A stretch of DNA of 64,000 bases from Eubacterium sp. Lineage in GTDB: Bacteria > Bacillota > Clostridia > Peptostreptococcales > Anaerovoracaceae. The first letter of the stretch is position 1; each line of letters opens with the position of its first letter. The notes below the pieces were generated by a model. It was not told the DNA's origin. It worked only from the letters and a program-made list of their open reading frames with translations, and did not search any database. Positions 33,434 to 43,119 of this stretch are shown one piece after another. Position numbers and translations under genes: made by a program. The DNA lies in assembly GCA_017533915.1 (NCBI GenBank), contig JAFWHX010000018.1, positions 1 through 64,000 of the forward strand. Direction: 5' to 3'.

Positions 33434-35374
33434 CTACCCGTCGAACTGCGAGTTGTACATGCCGGCGTAGAACCCGCCTTTTGCGAGAAGTTCTTCGTGC
33501 GTGCCCTGTTCTATGATGTCGCCGTGATCCATAACGAGAATTAGATCGGCATTTCTTATCGTGGACAGGCGGTGCGCGATCACGAAGCTGGTCCTCCCTT
33601 TCATAAGGTTGTCCATAGCCTTCTGGATGAGCTCTTCTGTACGTGTGTCAACAGACGATGTCGCTTCGTCCAGGATCAAGACCCTGTTGTCAGCGAGGAT
33701 CGCTCTTGCGATCGTGATGAGCTGCTTCTGACCCGCGGATACGTTTGTTCCCTCTTCATTAAGCTTCATATCGTAGCCGCCCGGAAGTGAATGGATGAAG
33801 TGGTGTATGTGCGCGGCTTCAGCGGCCTGCTCAACTTCCTCATCAGTAGCGTCAGGACGTCCATATTTGATATTGTCTTTTATCGATGCCGAATACAGCC
33901 ATGTGTCCTGAAGCACCATTCCGAAGTTCTCACGGAGCGCGTGCCTGTCGTACTCTCTTATGTCGATGCCGTCGAGTCTTATCGCGCCTGCGTCAACATC
34001 GTAGAACCTCATCAGCAGCTTTACGATCGTAGTCTTTCCCGCTCCTGTAGGCCCCACGATCGCGACCTTCTGGCCCGGCTGCACATCCGCCGAGAAGTCG
34101 TGTATTACAGGTTTTTCAGGATCATATCCGAATCTCACGTGATCGAACGTTACCTGCCCCTTTGCCGCCGCATTCAGCACAGTGCTCTTCGCGACCGAGG
34201 CAGCACCTGCGAGCTTCTCCATTCCCGACTGCTTTTCTTCTCCCGCAAGCGTTCTCGCGGCTTCTGACTTTACGGCGCCGCTTTCGTCCTCTTCCTCTTC
34301 TTCCAGGAACTCAAACACTCTCTCGACCGCGGCAGACATCGACTGCACCTGGTTCATGACCTGCGCGATCTGCTGCAGCGGCTGGGTGAAATTCTTCACA
34401 TATTGTATGAATGCCTGTATGTCTCCGATACCTATGACTCCTTTTATCGCGAGGAACCCGCCTGAAACGGCGACTCCCACATATCCCAGGTTTCCGACGA
34501 AGAACATCACAGGCTGCATGAGTCCTGAGATGAACTGCGCTTTCCAGGCTGAGCTGTATAACACGTCGTTGTCAGCATCAAAAGCTTTTTGTGTTTCTTC
34601 CTCACGGCAGAAGGCTTTGATCACCATCTGTCCGGAAAAGCTCTCTTCTACTTTGCCGTTGAGCGATCCAAGATACTCCTGCTGCGTTACGAAGTGCTTC
34701 TGCGAAAGCCGCACGAGCAGGCTGACCATCGTGCCTGATACCGGCAATATCACCATCGCTATAGCCGTCATGAGCGGAGATATAGTGAGCATCATTATGA
34801 TAGTCCCGATCACTGTCGTCACCGACTGAATGACCATCGAGACACTCTGCGTAAGGCTCTGGACGAATGTGTCCACATCGTTCGTTATCCTTGAGAGCAC
34901 ATCGCCGTACGGCCTGCTCTCAAAGTATTTCATCGGCATCCTGTTTATCTTTTCAGCTATGTCGCGGCGCATCCTGTAGCCGATCTTCTGCGTGACGACA
35001 GCCATTATCTGAGCCTGTATGAGATTGAGGAAGCTCGCGGCGAGATATATCGTAAGAGTCAGCATCAGTATCTGCCAGATCCGGTCGTAGTCTATTCCGC
35101 CTGTCCCGTTTACTTTTGCCATGAACCCTTCCGCAAGCACGGTAGTCGCCATCCCCATGACTTTTGGACCGAGCACCTGGAACAGCGTGCCGCCCGCCGC
35201 GAAAAGCATGGCGAGGAGCACAGCATATCTGGCTTTACCCATGTAGCGGATAAGCTTCTTCAGCGCATGCTTCAGATCCTTTGGCTTTTCCGCAGGACCT
35301 ATTGCTGCCCCCGGACCTCTTGACATCGCTACCTGTGGAGGTTTTCTGATCTCAGACTTTTCGTCAGCCATCAT
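33434..35374 (-). CDS. ABC exporter half-transporter, catalytic-competent subunit
   Basis: The 646-residue protein has six membrane helices (about 50-360) and a nucleotide-binding domain with GPTGAGKTT, a VSAGQ signature, and Walker B VLILDEATSSVD with an intact catalytic Glu. An extra acidic segment of about 50 residues joins the two parts. It overlaps the stop of the partner gene (35371-37206), so the two form a heterodimeric multidrug-type exporter. Substrate unknown. Confidence 0.93.
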   Translation of the reverse strand: MMADEKSEIRKPPQVAMSRGPGAAIGPAEKPKDLKHALKKLIRYMGKARYAVLLAMLFAAGGTLFQVLGPKVMGMATTVLAEGFMAKVNGTGGIDYDRIWQILMLTLTIYLAASFLNLIQAQIMAVVTQKIGYRMRRDIAEKINRMPMKYFESRPYGDVLSRITNDVDTFVQSLTQSVSMVIQSVTTVIGTIIMMLTISPLMTAIAMVILPVSGTMVSLLVRLSQKHFVTQQEYLGSLNGKVEESFSGQMVIKAFCREEETQKAFDADNDVLYSSAWKAQFISGLMQPVMFFVGNLGYVGVAVSGGFLAIKGVIGIGDIQAFIQYVKNFTQPLQQIAQVMNQVQSMSAAVERVFEFLEEEEEDESGAVKSEAARTLAGEEKQSGMEKLAGAASVAKSTVLNAAAKGQVTFDHVRFGYDPEKPVIHDFSADVQPGQKVAIVGPTGAGKTTIVKLLMRFYDVDAGAIRLDGIDIREYDRHALRENFGMVLQDTWLYSASIKDNIKYGRPDATDEEVEQAAEAAHIHHFIHSLPGGYDMKLNEEGTNVSAGQKQLITIARAILADNRVLILDEATSSVDTRTEELIQKAMDNLMKGRTSFVIAHRLSTIRNADLILVMDHGDIIEQGTHEELLAKGGFYAGMYNSQFDG

Positions 35375-37206
35375 TCCGCCTCCTTTCTGTAAGCCGCCTT
35401 GCCGGCTGTCTCACCCGAAAGCTCTGCGAGCTCTTTTTCAGAAAGTTGCGACTCTGCTATTTCTCTATATACGCGGCACGTCTTCATCAGCTCCCGGTGA
35501 GTGCCCTTTCCGGCTATTCTGCCTTCATCAAGGACGACTATCTGGTCGGCCTTTACTATCGTGCTTATTCTCTGTGCCACGATGATCCTTGTCACGCCTC
35601 TCAGCTCTTTCTCGAGTGCTTCACGAAGCCTGGCGTCTGTCTTCATGTCCAGAGCTGAGAAGCTGTCATCAAAAACAAGTATATCCGGTTTCCTGACAAG
35701 CGCTCTAGCGATCGCGAGGCGCTGCTTCTGTCCGCCCGAAACATTGCTCCCGCCTTGTGAGACGTGCCTTTCCATTCCTTCTTCTTTATCAAAAATAAAC
35801 TCGGAAGCCTGCGCTATATCCGCTGCTTCTTTCAGCTCCTCATCAGTCGCGTCCTCGTTTCCGAATCTCAGATTCTCCGCGATAGTGCCCGAGAAAAGCA
35901 CCCCTTTCTGCGGCACGAATCCTATCGAGCTTCTCAGGTCTTCAAGCTTGACCTTCCTTACATCTATTCCATTGACCGATACCGAGCCACCAGTAACGTC
36001 GTAGAATCTCGGTATCAGATTCACGACCGTGCTCTTTCCGGATCCTGTGCTTCCGATTATTGCGGTCGTCTCTCCGGCTCCTGCTGTGAAGTCTATGTCT
36101 GAAAGCACATCCTCTTCAGCTCCCGGATAGCGGAAACAGACATGTGAGAAAACGACTTCCCCTCTATTGCCGCTGTCGTGCGCTTCAGGCTCTTCCGGCT
36201 CTGTGATCGATGATTCTGTCGATATGACCTCCTCGATCCTGTCCGCTGCGACGCCTGCTCTTGGAAGTATGATGGACATGAAGCTCATCATCAGGAACGA
36301 GAGAACTATCATCATCGAATAAGTGATGAATGCGGTCATCTGCCCTATCTGCATGCTGCCTTCATCTATCCTGGAAGCGGCGGTCCATGTAATGAGCACG
36401 ACGAGTCCGTTCATCATGAGCATCATCGTCGGCTGCATCAGGCTCATAACCCTGCTCGTAAAGAGCTGTGTGTCCGTCAGGGCTTTGTTCGCATCATCAA
36501 AACGCTTCTCCTCCATCTTCTCGCTTCCGAATGCCCGGATGACAGGAAGACCTGTCAGGATCTCACGCGAGACAAGATTAAGACCGTCGACCAGCGTCTG
36601 CATGGCCTTGAACTTCGGTATGGTGATCGACATTATAAGCGACACGAAACCGATGACTGCAAGCACGGCGAGCACGATGATCCACGTCATGCTCGCACCG
36701 GTCCCTGCAACATTCACGATGCCCCATGCGGCCATCACAGGAGCATAAAGGAGCATCCTTAGTATCATCGTCATGACCAGCTGTATCTGCTGGACGTCGT
36801 TCGTACATCTGGTGATCAGAGATGCTGTAGAGAAATGGTCCATCTCTGCATTTGAATAGCTGAGGACTTTGCTGAACAACCTGCTCCTGAGATCTCTTCC
36901 TATACTGGCGCCGACTTTTGATGCTGAATATGCGACCACAGCGGATGCCAGAAACATGATAAGAGACATGATGAGCATCTTTGATCCCTCGCTCCAGAGG
37001 TATGCCGTCTGTGTCGCCGCCATCTCCGCCTGCGTCGCTTCTTCCGGTATCGCACCTTCATATCCATAATTGAATATGCCGATGTCGATTATATTCTGAG
37101 TATATCTCGGAAGCGCGAGATCACAGTAAGCCTGCACCATCAGCACCGCCAGGATGAACAGGATATGCAGCTTGTAATTGCTTAAATTCTTCAGAAGGTT
37201 TTTCAT
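35371..37206 (-). CDS. ABC exporter half-transporter, subunit with degenerate catalytic site
   Basis: A 611-residue half-transporter: six membrane helices (about 10-310), Walker A GSTGSGKST, signature VSGGQ, Walker B ILVFDDSFSALD. The catalytic Glu after Walker B is Asp, as in one subunit of TM287/288- or LmrCD-type heterodimers. Its pairing with the 33434-35374 gene gives one canonical and one non-hydrolysing site. A minus-strand TATAAT (37244-37249) upstream is the likely -10, with a poor -35. Confidence 0.93.
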   Translation of the reverse strand: MKNLLKNLSNYKLHILFILAVLMVQAYCDLALPRYTQNIIDIGIFNYGYEGAIPEEATQAEMAATQTAYLWSEGSKMLIMSLIMFLASAVVAYSASKVGASIGRDLRSRLFSKVLSYSNAEMDHFSTASLITRCTNDVQQIQLVMTMILRMLLYAPVMAAWGIVNVAGTGASMTWIIVLAVLAVIGFVSLIMSITIPKFKAMQTLVDGLNLVSREILTGLPVIRAFGSEKMEEKRFDDANKALTDTQLFTSRVMSLMQPTMMLMMNGLVVLITWTAASRIDEGSMQIGQMTAFITYSMMIVLSFLMMSFMSIILPRAGVAADRIEEVISTESSITEPEEPEAHDSGNRGEVVFSHVCFRYPGAEEDVLSDIDFTAGAGETTAIIGSTGSGKSTVVNLIPRFYDVTGGSVSVNGIDVRKVKLEDLRSSIGFVPQKGVLFSGTIAENLRFGNEDATDEELKEAADIAQASEFIFDKEEGMERHVSQGGSNVSGGQKQRLAIARALVRKPDILVFDDSFSALDMKTDARLREALEKELRGVTRIIVAQRISTIVKADQIVVLDEGRIAGKGTHRELMKTCRVYREIAESQLSEKELAELSGETAGKAAYRKEAE

Positions 37207-37318
37207 TAGATATCCTTACCTGCGATAATTATCTGTCAGTATGATTATACCCCAACAATCATGTATTATAAAAGCATGACCGGGTTTTTCCGCTGTTTTA
37301 TCACAGTTTATAAAAAAA

Positions 37319-37345
37319 GACCGCAGCCGTCTTCCGGCTGCGGTC
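37319..37345 (-). terminator. Intrinsic terminator after the tocopherol-cyclase-like gene
   Basis: An 11-bp perfect stem (GACCGCAGCCG with CGGCTGCGGTC) with a 5-base loop is followed on the minus strand by CTTTTTTTA. Confidence 0.9.
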
Positions 37346-37388
37346 ATGTATGTTTTGTCGTTCATTTCAGATGCTTTGATGATCGGTC

Positions 37389-38525
37389 TTACTTATCGTA
37401 TTCCCCGTATTCACAGCCGATCCTCTCGGCGATTATCTCGTCGATCAGTGTCTCCCTGCCGAGTGCATCGCGGCTGTAGAGCTTAAGTGTGCCTTTCCCT
37501 GTGCCGCCGTTCCACAGCCTGTTATGGCGCTTATGGCCGTCAGGCGACTCATAGTTAATGTTCAGCATCTCCTTCTTCGGGCATCTTATCCTGGTCTCCA
37601 GTCTCGCTGTGAGCGTCGTCTGGTTGACGTACCACAGGATCTCATCTTCAGTCTCTTTGCAGTCGAACTCCGTCCTGGAACATGTCCAGACCTTGGAGAA
37701 GTTGAACTCATAGAACTTCCCCTCATAATAGATACCGCCGAGAAGCTTTCTGTTCAGCGCGACCGGTCCGATCTTCGGCCTGCCTCCGCCGATGTCGAAT
37801 ACGCTGTTCTTCAGCTTTTTCCCTGTGACAGCGCTCGTAAGGTCATTTGATGACAGCCATACCCACGGGCTCGTGAAATCACCGCCCCAGTTCTTATCTG
37901 AGTAGCCGTTGCAGTTCACCGCCTGTACGATGTATTTCTCTCCGTTCAGCGTGATCTCTCCTTCGAACAGAGTCTTCATGCCCTCTGCGTGCCAGAACAT
38001 CTCAAATGCGTTTATCTCACGGAAAAGTCCGCTCGCTCCGTATCCCACGTTGAAAGCTATGTCCTTGTACATCTTCAGCTTCCAGCTGATCTCACCCGCA
38101 TCGCACATCCATTCAGGGTGATCCTCGACGTCCTTTTCCGAAACCGAGATGCTGCCTTCAGTATACCTTTCAGAGCAGAAGCAGTCTCCGGCCTTCACCT
38201 GATACGGTACGCCGTCGGATATCTCTGTGTCTTTCAGAGAAAAGAATCTGTGCAGCTGGCCATGATCTTCGCCCCAGTATCCGGCGTTGACCATCAGATA
38301 CGACGGGAGTATGCCCGCGTCCTGTTTCTCTTTATCGTTCCAAACTATTACCGGCTCGTCCTGAGCGTGCGCCGGATTGCATGTGAAGAACTCCACATAG
38401 AACGATTTGAGCTCGCCTGTTTTCTCGTTCTCGCCTGTGAATGAATGCCACCACCAGTCATATCCTTTGCGTGCAAGCGGTCCTCTGAGCATCCACCTGT
38501 CCCTTGTGATATCATTTCCGTTCAT
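37389..38525 (-). CDS. Tocopherol cyclase-like domain protein
   Basis: A 378-residue soluble protein rich in Trp and Tyr, with the opening RKGYDWWWHSFTGENEKTG, FYVEFFTCNPA and YGASGLFREINAFEMFWHAEG. This layout resembles the tocopherol-cyclase-like (PF14249) lipocalin-type family, which in bacteria is common and mostly of unknown role. No quinone or carotenoid genes are nearby. I am fairly sure of the family and not of any activity. Confidence 0.65.
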   Translation of the reverse strand: MNGNDITRDRWMLRGPLARKGYDWWWHSFTGENEKTGELKSFYVEFFTCNPAHAQDEPVIVWNDKEKQDAGILPSYLMVNAGYWGEDHGQLHRFFSLKDTEISDGVPYQVKAGDCFCSERYTEGSISVSEKDVEDHPEWMCDAGEISWKLKMYKDIAFNVGYGASGLFREINAFEMFWHAEGMKTLFEGEITLNGEKYIVQAVNCNGYSDKNWGGDFTSPWVWLSSNDLTSAVTGKKLKNSVFDIGGGRPKIGPVALNRKLLGGIYYEGKFYEFNFSKVWTCSRTEFDCKETEDEILWYVNQTTLTARLETRIRCPKKEMLNINYESPDGHKRHNRLWNGGTGKGTLKLYSRDALGRETLIDEIIAERIGCEYGEYDK

Positions 38526-38585
38526 TTCGACTCCACCTTTCTTCCTGTATCGTCTCCTGACCGGCCTTATACTGGAATAATGTGC

Positions 38586-39902
38586 CTACTCATTGAATGC
38601 ATCGTATATGGTCCTTATCGCAGTCTCAAAATCTTTATTCGATACTCCGATGATTATGTTCATTTCACTTGAACCCTGGTCGATCATTCTAATATTTATA
38701 TTCTGCTCTGCAAGAGCATTGAACATCTTTGCTGAAACACCGGGGCGGAAGCTCATTCCGCATCCTACGGTAGCGATCAGCGCGATGTCAGTATACACGT
38801 CTACATTATCAGGCTTGAGCTGTGCTTCTATGTCCTCCATCACATCGTCAAGCTTGTCCTCGATCTCCTTGTTCGAGATTATGATAGACACGGTGTCGAT
38901 ACCGGTAGGTATGTGCTCGAAGTTGATCCTGTGGTCTTCGATGATCGAAAGAAGCCTTCTGACGAATCCTATCTCTTTATTAAGTGTATTCTTATATATC
39001 GCGATTACAGTGAAGTCTTTATTCCCCGCAATTCCGGTCACGACTCTCTTATCAGCCGGGTCATGCTCCGCTGTTATCACAGTCCCCTGGTCTTCAGGCT
39101 GATTCGTGTTTCTGATGTTGATAGGGATCCCGGCAAGCCTGACAGGGTATATCGCATCCTCATGAAGAACTGACGCTCCCATATATGACAGCTCGCGAAG
39201 CTCCATGTATGAGATATTGCCGATCGGCTTCGCGTCTTTCACGATGCGCGGATCTGCCATGAGGAATCCTGATACGTCCGTCCAGTTCTCATATATATCA
39301 GCTTTCACGGCTCTTGCCACAAGAGATCCTGTGATATCTGATCCGCCGCGTGAGAATGTTTTGATCTCTCCCGTCTCCAGATTCGTGCCGTAGAAACCCG
39401 GAAGCACCGCATGTTCATGCTTCTTAAGCTCTTCCGAGAGCCGTGCGTCTGTCTCGTCCAGCTTAACGCGGCCGCGCTTGTCGAACACGATCAGACCTTC
39501 TGTATCTACAAAATCAAAGCCAAGATACGCTGCGACGATCTTTGCGGAAAGGTACTCTCCTCTTGATACCACATAATCCCTCGGTGCTCCGCCGCTCATG
39601 CGTTCTCTTATCTCATCAAAATCTTCTGTGAGATCTATATCGATCCCCAGATTAAGCTTGACGGCGGTGAATCTGTCACAGACGACCTGAAAGATCTGGT
39701 CGCACGGGATGTTGTTCTCCATCTGCGAAAGGCACAGGAAAAGAAGATCTGTGATCTTATTGTCGCCGTCGAATCTCTTTCCCGGCGCCGATACTACCAC
39801 ATATCTTCTCTCAGGATCTGCTGATATGATCCTGCGCATCTTATCAAGCTGTATGCCGTCTGCGACGGATGAACCGCCGAATTTTGCTACTTTAACTCCC
39901 AA
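38586..39902 (-). CDS. lysC: Aspartate kinase
   Basis: A 438-residue single-function aspartokinase: KFGGSSVADG at the N-terminus, SRGGSDITGSLVARA and two C-terminal ACT domains (about 300-438). It makes aspartyl phosphate for lysine, threonine and methionine synthesis; the ACT domains bind the feedback amino acid. The start is TTG at 39902, with GGGAG eight bases upstream; no ATG fits. It precedes metK in the genome but each has its own transcript. The AT-rich 39903-39972 contains overlapping TATAAT-like words that do not allow a firm promoter call. Confidence 0.95.
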   Translation of the reverse strand: MGVKVAKFGGSSVADGIQLDKMRRIISADPERRYVVVSAPGKRFDGDNKITDLLFLCLSQMENNIPCDQIFQVVCDRFTAVKLNLGIDIDLTEDFDEIRERMSGGAPRDYVVSRGEYLSAKIVAAYLGFDFVDTEGLIVFDKRGRVKLDETDARLSEELKKHEHAVLPGFYGTNLETGEIKTFSRGGSDITGSLVARAVKADIYENWTDVSGFLMADPRIVKDAKPIGNISYMELRELSYMGASVLHEDAIYPVRLAGIPINIRNTNQPEDQGTVITAEHDPADKRVVTGIAGNKDFTVIAIYKNTLNKEIGFVRRLLSIIEDHRINFEHIPTGIDTVSIIISNKEIEDKLDDVMEDIEAQLKPDNVDVYTDIALIATVGCGMSFRPGVSAKMFNALAEQNINIRMIDQGSSEMNIIIGVSNKDFETAIRTIYDAFNE

Positions 39903-39972
39903 TTGTTCTAACTCCCAACTTCTGTTAATCTCAGTGACAGTATAATATACTTTTTCACTTAATTTTACCAGC

Positions 39973-40012
39973 AGCGCCCGGTAACGGCAATTGTTTTTTC
40001 CGTTCGGGCGCT
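39973..40012 (-). terminator. Possible terminator after metK
   Basis: AGCGCCCG (39973-39980) pairs with CGGGCGCT (40005-40012), and AACGG with CCGTT inside. There is no strong T run on the minus strand, so termination is less certain. Confidence 0.4.
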
Positions 40013-40051
40013 GTTTAAAATGCTTTAAAATTGTATCGGAAATGTATTGTG

Positions 40052-41236
40052 CTATTTATTGAGCTCTGCCTTGAGCTCATCGACCTTATCTGTATGCTCC
40101 CATGGAAGATCCACGTCGGTCCTTCCAAAGTGTCCGTAAGCTGCTGTCTGCCTGTAGATAGGGCGTCTTAAGTCGAGCTTCTCGATGATCGCTGCCGGTC
40201 TGAGATCGAAATGCTTTTTTACGATCTCTGCAAGCTGCTCGTCGTCTACTTTTCCTGTGCCGAAGCTGTCCACCATGATCGATACAGGCCTTGCTACTCC
40301 GATAGCGTAGGCCAGCTGGATCTCACATCTATCGGCGAGCCCAGCCGCGACCAGGTTCTTGGCTACATATCTTGCCGCATATGACGCTGAGCGGTCGACC
40401 TTTGTAGGGTCTTTCCCCGAGAAGCATCCGCCGCCGTGGCGCGCGTATCCGCCGTAAGTATCAACTATGATCTTTCTGCCGGTAAGTCCTGAATCACCCT
40501 TCGGTCCGCCTATAACGAAACGGCCTGTAGGATTCACGAGGATCTTGGTATCGTCATCCATGAGCTCTGCCGGGATGATCGGCTTGATCACGTACTCGAT
40601 CATATCCTTCCTGATCTGCTCCTGTGTTACGTCAGGGTCATGCTGTGTGGAAACGAGTACAGTGTCGACTCGCTTTACTTTATCATCGTCATATTCAACT
40701 GTGACCTGAGTCTTCCCGTCCGGCCTCAGATATGTCAGCGTCTTGTCCTTTCTGACCTCAGCGAGCCTTCTCGCAAGCTTGTGCGCAAGAGAGATCGGCA
40801 TAGGCATGAGCTCAGGCGTCTCGTTGCAGGCATACCCGAACATCATACCCTGGTCTCCGGCTCCGATCGCCTCTTTTTCGTCATCCATCAGGCCTTCTTT
40901 ATGCTCCAGAGCGTCGTCTACTCCCATCGCTATGTCACTCGACTGCTCGTCGATCGCCGTTAGGACGGCGCATGTGCTGCCGTCAAAGCCATACTTGGCT
41001 CTGTCGTATCCGATATCGCAGATCACATTTCTTACTATCGACGGGATATCTATATAGCATTTGGTACTTATCTCGCCCATTACCATGGCATATCCTGTGA
41101 TCGTTGTGGTTTCACAGGCTACCCTTCCGTACGGATCCTCCGTCAGGATCGCGTCCAGGATCGCATCCGAGATCTGGTCGCAGATCTTGTCTGGATGCCC
41201 TTCTGTCACTGATTCAGAAGTAAAAAATTTTTTCAT
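40052..41236 (-). CDS. metK: S-adenosylmethionine synthetase
   Basis: A 394-residue protein with the ATP motif [28 protein letters not shown] and [16 protein letters not shown]. It makes SAM from methionine and ATP. Its leader carries a SAM-I riboswitch with a terminator, so SAM shuts off its own synthesis. AGAGGGGAG precedes the ATG. Confidence 0.98.
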   Translation of the reverse strand: MKKFFTSESVTEGHPDKICDQISDAILDAILTEDPYGRVACETTTITGYAMVMGEISTKCYIDIPSIVRNVICDIGYDRAKYGFDGSTCAVLTAIDEQSSDIAMGVDDALEHKEGLMDDEKEAIGAGDQGMMFGYACNETPELMPMPISLAHKLARRLAEVRKDKTLTYLRPDGKTQVTVEYDDDKVKRVDTVLVSTQHDPDVTQEQIRKDMIEYVIKPIIPAELMDDDTKILVNPTGRFVIGGPKGDSGLTGRKIIVDTYGGYARHGGGCFSGKDPTKVDRSASYAARYVAKNLVAAGLADRCEIQLAYAIGVARPVSIMVDSFGTGKVDDEQLAEIVKKHFDLRPAAIIEKLDLRRPIYRQTAAYGHFGRTDVDLPWEHTDKVDELKAELNK

Positions 41237-41271
41237 GTCGTACTCCCCTCTGCATTGTAGAAAAAAAGAAA

Positions 41272-41301
41272 ATGCCTTTTCTTATCAAAAAGAAAAGGCA
41301 T
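41272..41301 (-). terminator. Riboswitch terminator of metK
   Basis: A 12-bp perfect stem (ATGCCTTTTCTT with AAGAAAAGGCAT) with a 6-base loop is followed on the minus strand by TTTC and seven T residues (41259-41271). Confidence 0.92.
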
Positions 41302-41320
41302 GACATACTTGGATATCATT

Positions 41321-41489
41321 CCTCATCTTTCAGATAACGGATATCTGTAGGATTTGGCACCTTGCCAGTCATCACCCTACCGCGCACATCACAGGATCGA
41401 CCTGTCCCTGCGCCATCGGCAGACTTTCACGACCTTCACAGGTTGCCGGGCTTCAAAGGGCCTATTCCCTCAGCCACTCTTGATAAGGA
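41321..41489 (-). promoter_or_regulatory. SAM-I (S-box) riboswitch
   Basis: On the minus strand the aptamer begins CTTATCAAGAGTGGCTGAGGG and continues with GGCCCTTTGAAGCCCGGCAACC, the invariant S-box core, then GGTGCCAAATCC and closes with GATGAGG pairing to the first bases (P1). At about 165 nt it is on the long side because of an extended P4-side region. It controls the terminator at 41272-41301. Confidence 0.96.
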
Positions 41490-41496
41490 CGATTTA

Positions 41497-41524
41497 ATTA
41501 TACTATGTGCATGTCTGTTGTCAA
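41497..41524 (-). promoter_or_regulatory. metK promoter
   Basis: Minus-strand TTGACA (41519-41524) and TATAAT (41497-41502) with a 16-base spacer place the start of RNA at about 41490, just before the riboswitch. Confidence 0.8.
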
Positions 41525-41651
41525 GAGCTCCAGCCGTTAAAACAGGTTCTGCACCTTGTCTTGCATGTGGTTTCACAGTATACTTTAAGTACAAAGAAGA
41601 TTTTGATGCTGTGCCATGGGAAAACAGCGGATCTTACAGACGGAGACTTGT

Positions 41652-42842
41652 ATGACAGAATCACCTTTCGAAGTAATAAAGGGCGGCCTGGACGGAATAC
41701 CCGCGAGCCCCGATGAAGAGCAGAAGCCCTATTCTTTCGTATCGGCGTGGATCACTGACACGAGGCTCATGGGCGTGAATGCCATGTGCATATACTGGAA
41801 AGACCGGCTCGATACGGATCTGCACCAGTATTTCTATTTCGACGCGGTGGATACAGGATTTGAAAGGTTCGATGAAGTGAGCGGAAGTGACGGAGACGCT
41901 CTCAGAGAGATGGAGATCTCCTATGCGGGCGGTCTCGGCGGACGTAAAGTCGAGATCTGCGAGGCTGAGGCACTTTATCTGATCCAGAAATTCATGAAAG
42001 TGAACAAGAGGACAGGTGAGCCGCTTCCCAGGATCACGATAAGGCTGAAAAAGATGCTCCAGCGGAAGGCGGATCTCACCGGCGGCCAGGAAACAGTTCT
42101 GATGCAGAAGATCTGTAAGCAGCCACTCTCAACAAATGAGAAGATAAACTATTTCATGATGCGTACCTGTGACAGCGATGAAGATGGAATGAGATTCCTG
42201 TCCGGCGGGAAGCTCGGCCGCGAACAGTCGCCATGCCGCGGGACTCTGTATACTCTCCACAGCAATCAGATAAGCTATACTACAAAGAATACAGCCGTAT
42301 GCAGGTCACTGGTCGAATCAGATCAGCGGTATGAGCTGTGGATCTCAGAGATAACCATATCCGACGGGAACATCTCTTCATATAAAAGAACTTCACGTAT
42401 GAAGATATCAGAGACTGAGGCGTACATGGCTCTTTCCCATTCGGAATTCATAATGGTATATAAGATGGCTGATGATGCCGAGGCGCTGACACAGGACTCG
42501 ACTCCTTTCACCAGGCGGTCTTCACTTGTAGAGGAAGAGGACGGGATATCCTTCATGCTGTTCAGGCCGAACAACAATCACGTCGATACCAGTGACTTCA
42601 AGCTGTATGACGACATATTCGGGATCTACCACATCACGTCGACCGGGCAGTTTATCTGTTCTTCAGGAGACCAGAGGGACCTGGCTATGATGGAGCTGGA
42701 TCTGGTGTTCTCGCCGATATTCAAGTCACTCACACTGATAGGGAACTACGAGCTCAACGAGCCGGTCATGGCCCAGTTCCTTTCAAGCGGCTATAATGAC
42801 TTCAACGATTTCCTAAAACAGATCACAAGGCCGACTGATTAG
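41652..42842 (+). CDS. Conserved-looking protein of unknown function
   Basis: A 396-residue soluble protein without signal peptide or membrane helices. It starts at the ATG behind CGGAGA; an upstream in-frame ATG would add 12 residues without a ribosome site. The composition is that of an ordinary mixed alpha/beta protein (for example YFDAVDTGFERFDEV and FGIYHITSTGQFICSSGD). I do not recognise a family. It stands alone on the plus strand between metK and the DnaA-box region. Confidence 0.75.
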   Translation: MTESPFEVIKGGLDGIPASPDEEQKPYSFVSAWITDTRLMGVNAMCIYWKDRLDTDLHQYFYFDAVDTGFERFDEVSGSDGDALREMEISYAGGLGGRKVEICEAEALYLIQKFMKVNKRTGEPLPRITIRLKKMLQRKADLTGGQETVLMQKICKQPLSTNEKINYFMMRTCDSDEDGMRFLSGGKLGREQSPCRGTLYTLHSNQISYTTKNTAVCRSLVESDQRYELWISEITISDGNISSYKRTSRMKISETEAYMALSHSEFIMVYKMADDAEALTQDSTPFTRRSSLVEEEDGISFMLFRPNNNHVDTSDFKLYDDIFGIYHITSTGQFICSSGDQRDLAMMELDLVFSPIFKSLTLIGNYELNEPVMAQFLSSGYNDFNDFLKQITRPTD

Positions 42843-42939
42843 CCGTAAAAAAATGCCGTTATTATGTCAACAATTGTTCGCGGCGGAACGGATGTTTTTC
42901 ACATCTGCGAGCATGGCTGAATTCTGCGTTGCTCGTGGG

Positions 42940-43072
42940 TTATCCACATGTTATTCACAGCCTCGGAGCAAAATTTATCAACTTAGGCATGTGGATAGTT
43001 TAAAACGCTGCACACATTGAAAATACAGACCGTTCAGCGTGCTCGTCTCTTGTCAATATGAAGTTATCCACA
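42940..43072. promoter_or_regulatory. DnaA-box cluster
   Basis: TTATCCACA occurs exactly at 42940-42948 and 43064-43072. TTATTCACA lies at 42951-42959 and TGTGGATAG (one mismatch, reverse) at 42990-42998. A weaker TTATCAACT is at 42975-42983. All fall in the 277-base gap before alaX. No dnaA, dnaN or rpmH is in the window. Confidence 0.75.
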
Positions 43073-43119
43073 TTTTGTGTTCTTTTTTCAGCAATTTTTT
43101 CCATACAGCGGAGGATGCG

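Noticed and set aside
42843-43119. Chromosomal replication origin
   Set aside because: DnaA boxes are present, but dnaA, dnaN and rpmH are absent and gene direction does not diverge here.
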